Positions 48,697 through 59,399 of a DNA stretch of 64,000 nucleotides are shown piece by piece. Below the pieces are notes generated by a model. The model was not told the DNA's origin and did no database searches. It was given only the letters and a program-made list of their open reading frames with translations. The stretch is from Prunus persica (Eukaryota > Streptophyta > Magnoliopsida > Rosales > Rosaceae): positions 24,983,941 to 25,047,940 of the forward strand of contig NC_034011.1 of assembly GCF_000346465.2 (NCBI RefSeq), given 5' to 3'. A program made the position numbers and the translations under genes. How positions within the stretch are numbered: position 1 is the stretch's first letter; each line of letters begins with the position of its first letter.

Positions 48697-50342
48697 AGAA
48701 AGAACAAATTAAAACTGCTAGCTAAGCTATGTACCATTACCACATGCAGTTCCTCAAAATATTTGAGCTGTGGGGTACAATGTCACAAGTAGAATTTATT
48801 TTTTGCTGCAAATTTGGCTAATCTTTTTATTTCGCTTGAAGATTTGGTCCTCCCTCACAAGACTAGTTAGCTTCATATCCATCATTTCAATGTCGTCATA
48901 TTTTTCCATTGCACTAAATTATGAATGATGTCTAAGCGGACGTTTTCATCATTGACTTTCATGTTCACTTTGGCAGGCTATCATGTTTATTAGATCTCAT
49001 GGCATATCTGATATAAACTAAATTAATAATTGAACCTTTCACTATCCAACTAGGACGGCAGGATATATACGTATGGTGTACGTATTTCGGACGGTGTTGA
49101 TTTGGGGCCTATGCTTCTCACCATCTTTGATCCCATTTGCCATGGCCAATTGCCATGCCTTTTCTGTTATGGGGTTGTTCTATATGCCTTTACAGTCTGG
49201 TTTTACTTTTGCTTGGCCAGGATTTAACTCCAACAACAACAACTTGTAAAGACAAGTAGTCATGAACATCAAAACCCTTCACATGTTTTATTTATTTTTT
49301 CTTCTGTTGGCCATCAAACGCTTCACATGTTCGTTTTAAGGCCAATTTCCACATTTCCAAGGCAAATTTCATCTGCCCATTCAGTTTACCATTACTGAAA
49401 TTCTGCCCTATCAATTTCTTTGTTTATTTGATTGCTACATGATTTCAAGAGCTGAGGGAATTTTCTTGTGATCGATCTTAGCTTTAACTTAATTAGGACT
49501 GATTCAAGTTTCATCTTCTTAATGGTTTGCTTTTGGACCGCAATAGAGAGACTAGCTAGCTAGCAGCAGAAGAAATTATATGACTGTTTGCTTTCAAATT
49601 TCCACAGGGTTGTGGCTAGCTAGACATAAACACCCTCATGAATGCTTCCACCAAACTTCAATTAACTTTTCATTAAGCAAGCTGCAGTACTGTTGACTTT
49701 ACTCCTGTGTTAACATTCAATTATGCTATCTGCATGGTTGACTTGGTTTCCATTTGGCATGCATAAAGTTGTCATGTCGTTTTTCATTACACCCAATAAG
49801 TGAAGGCCATATGTGCACAATTGGTACTAGGGAGGCCTCTCATTCGAGAAAAACTTGAATATCTTTTGTGCGGAATGTAATTGGACGAGGATAATAAAAT
49901 AATGTTATTCTTGTGAAACATATAAGTTCTTCTCACGTTAGTGTAGTTATTAATTCAGTAACAAATTAGGTGAACCAACTAAAATTATTATGAGCCTCAG
50001 CTAGAAATGAAATTAGCTTCACAACAAAAGAACCATTTATATATTATCATATCCTATAATGCCAATTACCAAATGACTTCCTCACAACATTTCAAGGCCT
50101 TAAAAGAACAAAACCTTAAGCATTATGCAAATGAGAAATTTAATCATTGCCCCGCAAAGACATTTGAGATAGTAAGGTAAATTTTTTACATTTCCTGTTC
50201 TAGCATTGAGGGGTTGTAACAATGTAAACCCTCTGCTAGTTAAGGCACTGTGGAATTAATCAGTCCAATACCCTAAAACCAAATTAAAGTAGGCAAAAGA
50301 TTAATAGTAGATAAGACAATATGACCAAAAACAAGCAAGTCC

Positions 50343-51787
50343 TCAGAAAAAGTAAGCATTTTCATGATCTAGTGTCATCATATCTTTCCCTTGAATAGCA
50401 GCAGCATCTTCATCAAATATCCACTTATCAATCAATGACAGAAACTGGTCACTAATAAGGTTCGGCTTGCTTTCATCTTGGAACAGGCTAGCCTCTGGTG
50501 ACATAGATGGAGATAAATCCGAATTTGAAGAGTCAAGGGACTCAAAACCAAACCGAGATTCAAATGCATCAGATAATTCAACGCCACTGGTTGTGTTTGC
50601 TGCAGATGTGGCCCCCTCACTGGATGTACAGTCAAACCCTGAAACCATGTTGGTAAATGAATGCTGAGTCTTAGCCAAGTTGGTTCTGGCTGATGATGAT
50701 TTTGGGGGGTTTTTCATCCAATCTTTGAGCAGTCTTGAAATGTTCTCAGTGCTTGAAGCATAAGTGGTTGTTGATTGATCTTGGGCTGGTTTTGTGGTGG
50801 AGATAAGGAACCCATCAGCTGGTTTCAAGTCAGAGCTCAAAGTGCTTGGCTTTTCAGGGGACAGGGCATCACGAAGAGCTTGTCTGGCCATGTGAATGTC
50901 AGTTTGAAGCCTTCTCTCCCATTGACCTCTGGATATTGCCTGCGAGCTGGTGCTTGATCCTTGATCTTTAGAGTGGCCTTCAGTGCCTGCTTGAAGCTTG
51001 TTTAGCTTCTTCTTCAAGTGGGTGTTCCAGTAGTTTTTAATGTCATTGTCAGTTCTCTGTGGGAGGTATGAAGCTATTGCAGCCCATCTGCATCACAATC
51101 AATGAAGCCATAAATTAGATTTACAGAAACCAAACCTACCCTGCAGGCAGGCCTCCCAAAACAATTTTTTTGGCATTTTTCAGATCCTATAACTTCAATA
51201 GCTATTACACATTACACTAAAAATATATGAGACTTTTCTTAGCAAAAGGGGTGTTTGTTGGGTTTACCTATTGCCCAAAAGAGCTTGAAGGTGGATGATC
51301 ATCTTCTCCTCATGGTCAGTAAAGTTGCCACGTTTGATCCCAGGCCTAAGGTAATTAGTCCATCTCAGCCTGCAACTTTTACTGCATCTATGCAGCCCTG
51401 GAACACCAAAACAGAACAAAGATGTATTAGTTGAAGGCTCAAATAGTAGATCACCGCACCCTAATGCTTCACTAACAAAATACCAAAATGGCTGTGCTTT
51501 AATAATCTAAATGCAAAGCCAAAACGAAAATATCCTGCCTTTTCATCTCAAAAGTATACAGAAGCCATAACAAAAGTGACCCATCAGGTGAAAACCAAGT
51601 ATATTTTTACTCAAACAAAAGCAACAGAAGAAACAGAAAAGAAAGAAAATAAACCTGTATTGGTAGGAACAGCCCTCCAATTCCCAGGACCATGTTCTTG
51701 AATGTAAGAGACCAAAGTGATATCTTCTTCAGGAGTCCAAGGTCCTTTCTTGACCCCTTCTTTATCACAGCAAGGAGGCCTGCCCAT
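50343..51787 (-). CDS. R2R3-MYB transcription factor, subgroup 1 (MYB30/31/60/94/96 type)
   Basis: Three exons (minus strand): 51787-51655 (133 bp), 51397-51268 (130 bp), 51087-50343. The first two have the classic R2R3-MYB exon lengths; product 335 aa. The start [22 protein letters not shown] is the subgroup-1 hallmark. R2 tryptophans are W17, W37, W57; R3 uses F70, W89, W108. Past the MYB domain, [20 protein letters not shown] is the motif typical of MYB30/94/96/306-like members, and the protein ends in an acidic region. Subgroup-1 MYBs control very-long-chain fatty acid and cuticular wax synthesis, stomata, drought/ABA response and pathogen-induced cell death. Position next to MIF and GASA suggests the MYB31 ortholog, by comparison with Arabidopsis chromosome 1 (recalled). 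Confidence 0.93.
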
Positions 51788-52205
51788 TTCACCGTGTTTT
51801 TCTTTCTTTATTTCTCTAACAACACTCACTCACCACCACAAGTCTCCCAAGTATCTTGTTGTGCTCAACAAACAAACAAACAAACAAAACCAAACAAAAC
51901 AAAGAGGTCTTCCTTGCTATATCCTCAGAATACTTGAACTATGTTTTTCTTTCTTTCTTTCTTGCTTTCCTTCTTTCTTCCTTTCTTTCTTTCTAGGAAG
52001 TTGGAAAAATGCTAACTTTTGGTCTGCATAAATAGACAAAAAGATAAAGAGAGAGGGCTAGCAAGCAAGCATAGGCAGGGGAGAGAGGACGCTGACCTAA
52101 AAGATCAACAGAAGGGTAGCCAAAGAGTCAAAAGGTGACAGCAAGAGCATTTACTCCCTCCTCCAAGGGCTGCCAAGGCACGCCAAAGTCAGCTGTAGTG
52201 CCGAA

Positions 52206-52241
<36 letters not shown>

Positions 52242-52500
52242 CTCTTTCTGCCTCGCAAAACCGCGTGGCATTGAATGTGGCTCAACTGAGGAAAACCCCG
52301 CCCCTTAATTTTGCTCTTTAATGTGCTCTTAAACCCAACATGTCATGACCCATGAATAATGTGCTTTCAGCTGACTCTACTTCTACTCAAAAGTAAAGAA
52401 TAAAAAACCAAACACCCCCTCTTTAGTAATTTCTTCCAACTAAAGTTTTTAACTCTCTGTCATCAAATTAAAGTACCCTTTTTTAACTAACTAACATACC
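51788..52500 (-). promoter_or_regulatory. Upstream region of the MYB gene with a CT/GA tract
   Basis: Contains TTTC-type pyrimidine repeats (51945-51995), a TATA-like CTATTTATGC on the minus strand near 52025-52034, and a (CT)n microsatellite at 52209-52239. The extents of promoter and leader are inferred. Confidence 0.4.
52209..52239. repeat. (CT)n microsatellite upstream of the MYB gene
   Basis: About 15 CT units, 420 bp upstream of the MYB start codon; (GA)n on the MYB sense strand. Confidence 0.9.
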
Positions 52501-52890
52501 TTAGAGCATCTCCAACAGTCTCATCAAAACTCTCTTCAACAGTTTTGTCAAACTCAGTCATCAAAACTGCAACCTCTTTCTCTTTTTTCAAGACTGGTAA
52601 GTTGATCTTAGCTCTTCAAAACATTTAATTTTACTTTGAAAAAAATAAAACCTACTTTGAAAATATTAAAAACATGCATTTTTTCTTTTTAAACAATAAA
52701 TACATAGACATTTTTCACATGTTTTCACATTTTTCATTCTTCTCCGTAACATTGCATTAATTAAATTAAAGAGTTTATTGGGGCACAAAATATTAAAGTA
52801 GCAAACAAAGTTTCTCAAATTGCCACGTAAGCTAACAAATTTCAAATTAAAAGATTTGGTTTGCTACTACTGTTGTTGGAGATGCTTTTA
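52501..52890. mobile_element. PIF/Harbinger (Tourist-like) MITE with TTA target duplication
   Basis: TTA at 52501-52503 and 52888-52890 flanks a 384-bp element. Its ends are GAGCATCTCCAACAG and, inverted at the right, AAGCATCTCCAACAACAG. The TTA duplication and this end sequence are typical of Tourist-like MITEs. No coding capacity. Confidence 0.75.
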
Positions 52891-55800
52891 TTTTTGTTTA
52901 TTAATATTATTATTAATATTTTTTAATGACTTTTAGTGATAAGGCGGTTGATTACAGTATCTGATGAATTTGTTGTATACTACAGGAGCTTAATGGCTTG
53001 AGAAGCCAAAAATCCAAAAGGGTGACACTATGGTGATAGACATGAGACTTGTTTTGTCGTGCATCATGCATGTCGGCTGCTCTGCATGGATAGCGAGGTG
53101 GTGATCAAAGCCAAAGTCAACCATGCCCACCATTCATGGAAATGACTTGTGAGATGTCTATTATATCCTTGGTAAAGAGATTAACATAAAAATTAATCAA
53201 ATTCCTTATCATTTGAGAGGAAGCACTCAATCGATTAACATCAGCAACTAACCTTTTGTATGGTGATATTTGTCTCCACTTGGTTGAAAGAGGTCTTAGA
53301 TTCAACTCATATAAATAGCGACAATGATATGTATTTATGATGAGTTCAATGCCTAATTAGTGATGATGTAGTCTTGTTATAGGTGTATTGCTACACAACA
53401 ATTTCTCACTATATAGCCGCTTGTGAATGCTTAACTTAACTAGGACCATTGATCAAGGTAGGACCTATCATTTATATATCATCAATCAACAAGTAAAATG
53501 ATAGTGAATTTAGAGAGTGAAAGCTTGGCTTTACACTAATTCAACCGGCTAATTAATTGTCCCACTGGTCCCGATACCTTGAAATAAAGGTTATAGTTAA
53601 GCTTGGTCGGGCAATGAAGAATCATATTATCACTGTACAATTCCAAGTCCAGAATTGTTAACTTGTTTAATTCCAAGTCCAGGACTGCCTTACATCTTTT
53701 ACAATTGTGGGAACCACTCACATGGGTGAATTCACATATATGGGTCAAAAGGTCAATGTAGTAAATGCGATAGTAAATTTTCTACCCTTATCTCATTGAA
53801 ATAGTAAATTCAAAGCAACCCAGTAAAAGTCTACTTGAAAGTGTAATTATGTTATTCATCCTGCAAATTGAAAGCACCTTCATAATTTTTAAGTTTGAAG
53901 TTGAACTTTCAACCTTGAATATGAGTGCATTGCTGATTTGGACCCAAGAGGCAAGGCTCTAGCAGATGAAGAATGGCAGATCTCTCTGTTGTGCTTGTTT
54001 ATTTGGATGTGTAAATTCTAATAGAATATTGGACTCAAAGGACGACAACTATATTATGACGATCACAATGGTTTATGACGATTACTTTTACATCATAAAA
54101 TAAAAAATAAAAAATTCATAGAGAAAATGAAGAGAAGAAGAGGAAAGCGAAATGCAGTAGGAAGATGAGGTCGACGGCCAGGGGTTTTTCTTTAGAATTT
54201 TCCTGAGAGAGCAGCAATTAGATTTTCTCCTAAAAGCTAACTTTTACCTTGAATATGAGTACATTTGATTCTAGACTTCTGTCTCATGAAAATGAAAGTA
54301 GTAAATTAGTAAATTGAAGCTGATTTGGACCCACGAGGCAAGGCTCTAGCAGATGGCAGATCTCTCTCTTGTGCGTGTTTATTTGGATGTGTAAATTCTA
54401 AAATAATATGATGCCAAATTTTAAATTGCGTCACCAATTCTGTCACACTGCAATTTCCATGTGGCCTTCAATATGCATAATCATGATCATAGATGCCTTC
54501 TTCTTCTTCCTCCTCCATTTTTTTGTTCTTTCTGATTTGGCACTCTGCGTAAACAATATTTTAGTGTACAATCTACACAAATGCATGTGTTTTCAAAAGC
54601 CTGCATGCGGTCTGCACAATTCACAAAACGATCCATTTATATGATAGTGTCAATATCATATCGTATTTGCTGCACCGCACCATATAATTGTACGTAAATA
54701 ATAAAAACAATTGATGATGTGTATATAGTATATTATAGTATATATATTCGGTTGATGTAGCATGAATGTTTGTTGTAATTTATTATGATACAAGGAGCTT
54801 ATGTAACTTCCCATACACTTTCGAATGGAGCTGAATGTGGGGGATATGTGATCTTCCAACCCAAACAAGGTAATAGAGTGGCACACTTCTTGGCTCAGTT
54901 CTGGTTAAAGGAGCAAGATCGATCTGTTTGGGTAGGCCACGCTCCTTCATGGCTAGGGCCTTGACTTGTATATTAAAGGTCTCAGGTTCGAATCCTTATG
55001 ACATTATAGTTGTGTATATGTGAGAAATCCTTCTCATTTCTAGTTTAGACTATCGCTTATACTATAAAAAAATTCATTAGAAATTCCAAAGATTTTATAG
55101 GCCCATATAGTGCCCATCTAGCAGTGGTTTCCTCTTCATTTCCACTTGTTTTTTATTTGGGACCTAATTATAATTTTATTTTGTTGACTAAAGAAGCTGG
55201 TTCTACAAGCACACGTTGACTGGAACATATGTCCATACTTTGATATTTATTTTTTCGATAAAATGCCCATACTCCATTCCATGATCGGAAGTGTCCAAGT
55301 AGTGAGTACTGAAAAAGATCATGTGCATAATTCTTTCCCAGAATTATATATATATATATATAAGCCAATTTAGTTGTATGAATTTTTTATAAAAAAAAAC
55401 CTGTTGAACATCTCACACGTCAGAAATTAAAGATGAAGATGACTTGGCTTATATATTATATAGTTATATGATATTTTGGTGGATATATATGAGCTCCAAC
55501 TTTCAATTAATTATGTACATTGAACTTGATGTTGTGCTCATCAACTTCCCCAGTTATGATTGTTATAAGAGTAGATAATTCAAGTCGACTGCACTCTGCA
55601 ATTCCAAATTGGTATATGCATTGCCGACTGTAATGTGTGAATACATAGAATAAGGCACGACTTATAGGTATGGGAATCTCGATGATGCATTAGTTATATC
55701 AGCGGCAGATTCATGAATTTTTCTTTTAAAAAAAGAAGCAGCTGCCACGTTGTATCATACATTGTCCTTTGTCAAACACCTTGTCCATCACATTGTCCTT

Positions 55801-56007
55801 ATATCAACCATGTTAAAAACATTTGACCAATTTCATGTGTTATGATAGGGGTGGGGACAGTTGTATGCACTGCACTAGTCTTATTGTGAATATGTCAGTA
55901 TTTCGATGGAGAAATTAGTTTTTATTTATACTAACAAGAAAACTCATGCCCTTTGATGAAGAAATTAGTTTTCATTTATATTAACCATAAAACTCATGTA
56001 CTTGGTC
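52891..56007. other. Spacer with a local duplication and a SINE-like fragment
   Basis: Two copies of a roughly 100-bp segment lie at about 53903-54030 and 54239-54410 (CTGATTTGGACCCA, then GAGGCAAGGCTCTAGCAGAT, then TTATTTGGATGTGTAAATTC), plus the SINE-like copy at 54940-55068. No gene seen. Confidence 0.45.
54940..55068 (+). mobile_element. SINE-like (tRNA-derived) copy
   Basis: A good B box (GGTTCGAATCC) follows a tRNA-like head. Then come ATAGTTGTGTATATGTGAGA, TAGTTTAGACTATCGCTTAT and a short A-tail. It shares body and tail with 28930-29048 and the tail with 63405-63505. Confidence 0.55.
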
Positions 56008-56262
56008 TGTTTGGGAGTGCTTTGGAAAAAGATAAAAGAGCTTTTTGACCAAAAAAGTTTTATGTCAACTAAAAGCGCTTTTAACATCATTTGATATAAA
56101 AGTTTAGAAGTGCTTCTGGGTCATAGAAGTATACATGAAGCACTCTCAAGTGGTTTTCTAAGCACTTGGATTTCTTATGAAAATTTCAACATCTTTATAA
56201 TAAGGGAACTTTTACGAGAAGTGTTTATGAGCAGAAGTGCTTCCTAACCTAATAAAGAACTG
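56008..56262 (+). mobile_element. hAT-like MITE copy A
   Basis: Begins near CTGTTTGGGAGTGCTTTGG and ends near GAGCAGAAGTGCTTCCTAAC, with internal GAAGTGCTT words. It is collinear with the inverted copy at 58212-58448. The ends form a weak terminal inverted repeat (GTTTGGGAGTGCTT versus GTTAGGAAGCACTT). Confidence 0.5.
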
Positions 56263-58211
56263 TTCTTCAATTTATCTTCTTTTCAAAATGAACTTTTTAT
56301 TAGTGAAAAGTTATTTATAGCAATTTTTTTTCTTCTCAAAATAAGCTAATTTAGACATTCGTTTTGTGCAATAGGCTCATTTTATTTTTCTTTGGTCGAT
56401 GGCTTGCTTTAAGCAGCCCATATGAGCCCAATCTGAGAACAGTATCCCTTGGGCTCGATCTTATAATATGGGCCGAAGGGTATATGCAGGGAATAGTTAA
56501 TTTTGGTCCGTAAGACTATGGGCCGTTGGGTTGCCTTTCAAAAGATTTCATTACAAAAAAGGAAAATGTATTTCTCTTCTTTGCCTCAACTATATTTGTT
56601 ATCTGATAATGGATGGTTAAACACAACACCAAATTGACATATTTGGTAACAAGCATAAGATATCCTAGATTTGGTTTGGTATCGGAGTTGAATTTTCAAA
56701 CAGAAAATTACGATGGTACCCATTTGCTCATTTAAAAAATTCTTAATTTGGCATTGTAGAAAATGCACAAGATTAAAAATGATTTTTTTCCGTATATAAT
56801 TTGAGCACAAGATACATACGACAATATTATTCTAGACCACCACCAGCCACCATGAAGCATCTCAGAAATACGACTCTCATGAGTCAATGGAGCTAATGCC
56901 GTATGTTGTTGTGTTAGGGAGGGATCGATCTAGTCTCTAGAAGAAGGATTATTTTGACTGGCGGGGGGATGGGGGTTGGCTTTTGCTTGCTTCTCGAAAA
57001 AGTTAGAAACTTCATTAAAAAAAAGGTAAAGAGTATTTGGAGGGGTCGTCGTCTTCTTCTTCCACTAGAAAACGAGGCACAACGTTTTTCTTTTGCGTCT
57101 CCATCCATCCCACTTCTCGTGCTGCTGCTGACGATGATGAGTTTTAAAAGGAAAGAAGGAATTTTCTGCAATGGGAAGGTAAGAAAATATGGCCCTCAAG
57201 AAACCTCTACTATATGAATAATATATGTAGAGCTTAAATTCGTTTTTTTGACTTTGTGTATGTCATGCCTAATTCATTACATGAAGAACTGTAATGCGTG
57301 TGACACAAAATACCAAATAGCATTGCCATTGCCATTGCCCCACACGCTTTTTGGAGTGCGGCTATACATAACATATTGTAATTATATTGCATCTGCTAAT
57401 CTGTCAAATTCTCAGTTTTGTTATTTTCTTGGCGTGATCTAATTTAGCTATTTTGGGTTTGTTAATTTTTTATTTTTATATACTTCACACGGTCTCAATA
57501 CAAATCGTACTAATCTATCTATTATAATAATTAATATATACACGTGTTATCATATAAAATGATAAATTATCAGAACCCTAAACTCGAGCATTCTAACTTG
57601 AACTCTCGAATCGAAATCAAAAAAGTATCTGAAATTGTCTTATACTTGGTTTAAATGTGATTACACACTAATCAATATTCATTTAAAGAGGAATTGCCTT
57701 GGTTCAAGCAAATATTGAAAATGGGGGAAAAGGAATTCAAGTTTTCTCGAGCGTAGAGAAAACTTATACTGGTTTTATCGGCTCTTAATCATTTCATCTT
57801 GGGTGGATGGAAAGGAGAAGGACTATAATTTGGACCATAATCTTACATATTATTATTAATTGGCATCTTTTTCCAATATCAGTGTCTATATTATTAATCA
57901 TATTTGTATGAATTTCGAAATTTTCATGATATATAATATAAAGAAACTTGAAGTAAAGATAGATACACTGATATACAGACGTATAATATTACAAAGCCAA
58001 CAAATGAGCTGTGTGTGTGGCTTGTCTTATATCTCTGTTTTGGTTGATGTAGATTGCTTGCTTGTACCATATATTTTAACTTAATTTATACGCAAATTAA
58101 CTTGTTTTGCTCATTTGTGTTACTTTTTTCCTCACTGTCACTGTTCACCTTATTAATTAGAAACCTCAAAACTTTAATTTGTTAATATTTCTAATTAATG
58201 TTCCACAGAGG
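56263..58211. other. Spacer between two inverted MITE copies, no gene seen
   Basis: AT-rich; frames near 56914-57217 and 57860-58084 have no recognisable similarity. Confidence 0.4.
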
Positions 58212-58448
58212 TTTCTGCCGCACTTTTGCTCATAAACACTTATAGCAAAAGCGTTTTTGTTATAAATATATTGAAATTTTTATAAAAAAATTCAAGTGTT
58301 TCATGAAAAAGTACATAGCAATTGCTTTCCTAGAAAGCACTTATATGATCCAAAAGCACTTCTAAACTTTTCTGCCAAAACACTTAGAAGTGCTTTTGGT
58401 TGTCAGAAAGGGTTTTTACCCCTCCCAAAAGCACTCCCAAACATGCAC
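58212..58448 (-). mobile_element. hAT-like MITE copy B (inverted relative to copy A)
   Basis: Read on the minus strand it starts GTTTGGGAGTGCTTTTGG. It contains AAGTTTAGAAGTGCTT in the same order as copy A, and ends near AAGTGTTTATGAGCAAAAGTG. Confidence 0.5.
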
Positions 58449-58454
58449 TTATTT

Positions 58455-58672
58455 TTCTACATCAACTACAAAATCGAAAGGAAAAAACATAGAAGAAGAA
58501 GAAGGAAAGAAAAAACATAGAAGAAGAAGAAGAAGAAAAAAACCCAGTCTTTCCTTCTCTTTCTTCTGAATTGCAATCCCTTTTTTCTTATTATCAACTA
58601 CAAAATCGAAAGGAAAAACATAGAAGAAGAAGAAGGAAAAAGCTAGTCTTTCCTTCTCTTTCTTCGACTCTT
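58455..58672. repeat. Direct duplication of about 80-110 bp, purine-rich
   Basis: ATCAACTACAAAATCGAAAG followed by GGAAAAAACATAGAAGAAGA and CTTTCCTTCTCTTTCTTC occurs at about 58462-58568 and 58594-58665, 0.8 kb upstream of the DUF1666 gene. GAA repeats expand copy 1. Confidence 0.7.
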
Positions 58673-59399
58673 CCTTTCGTTTTCTTGGTTCCTCTAACAA
58701 AATGGGAAATAACATTAGTAGCAAGTTCTTTAGTGCGTATTTGCCCGTTTTCACCGACTTATAAATTTCTTTATTTTTGGTTGGTCTCTAAACCGACTTA
58801 TAAAAACTTGAAAGTGGAAACTAGCAATTGGGTGTCTTGCGTTTCTATTTTTCAAGTTGTTCTTTCACAAATCTAAAAGATTCTCCTATTCCATATAGGA
58901 ATTGACAAGCAAATCTAAACACAAACCACATTGTTTTCCCATTGCCAACAAGCTTGAAACAAAACCCATTAGAAAAAAAAACGTAAGCTTTCAATTTCAC
59001 CCAATTCTGTGTTTCTCCCACTGTGTGTAGGAAAGAGAAGGCAAAACAGACCCCCCACCCGATATAATCTTGTAAATACCATCAATCGCTCACATAACGG
59101 TCCTCAGAATTCCAAGGCTCTAAGCAACCATGGATTAGCTCAACCCAAGTCGCTGACATGTTCTTTTCTCCCCCTAAACTTTTGCTTGCAATCCCTTTTA
59201 AATCTCCCTAATTTGGTCAGATTTCAACCTCCTCTGATAGCATTCCATGCAGCCCTTTTCAACACTATGAATTTTGATAATTTTACAGGTGGTAAGTCCA
59301 TTCTTGCTTGAAAGATTCAACGTGGAAATCAGAGTGTGCATGAACACTGCTCTGTTTTTTTGCTTCAAACTGAAATAAAGAGATTGATGGATTCCACTC

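Larger units (their letters stand above)
43658..50342. other. 6.7-kb spacer with repeat fragments, no gene seen
   Basis: AT-rich. Notable parts are the duplicated segment at 44331-44600 and a (CT)n/(CA)n microsatellite at 48644-48694. Frames near 46084-46474 and 47561-47964 look open by chance. Confidence 0.4.

Noticed and set aside
58449..58876. Lys/Arg-rich and Phe/Leu-rich frames
   Set aside because: Translation of the duplicated GAA/CTT-rich segment, not a gene.
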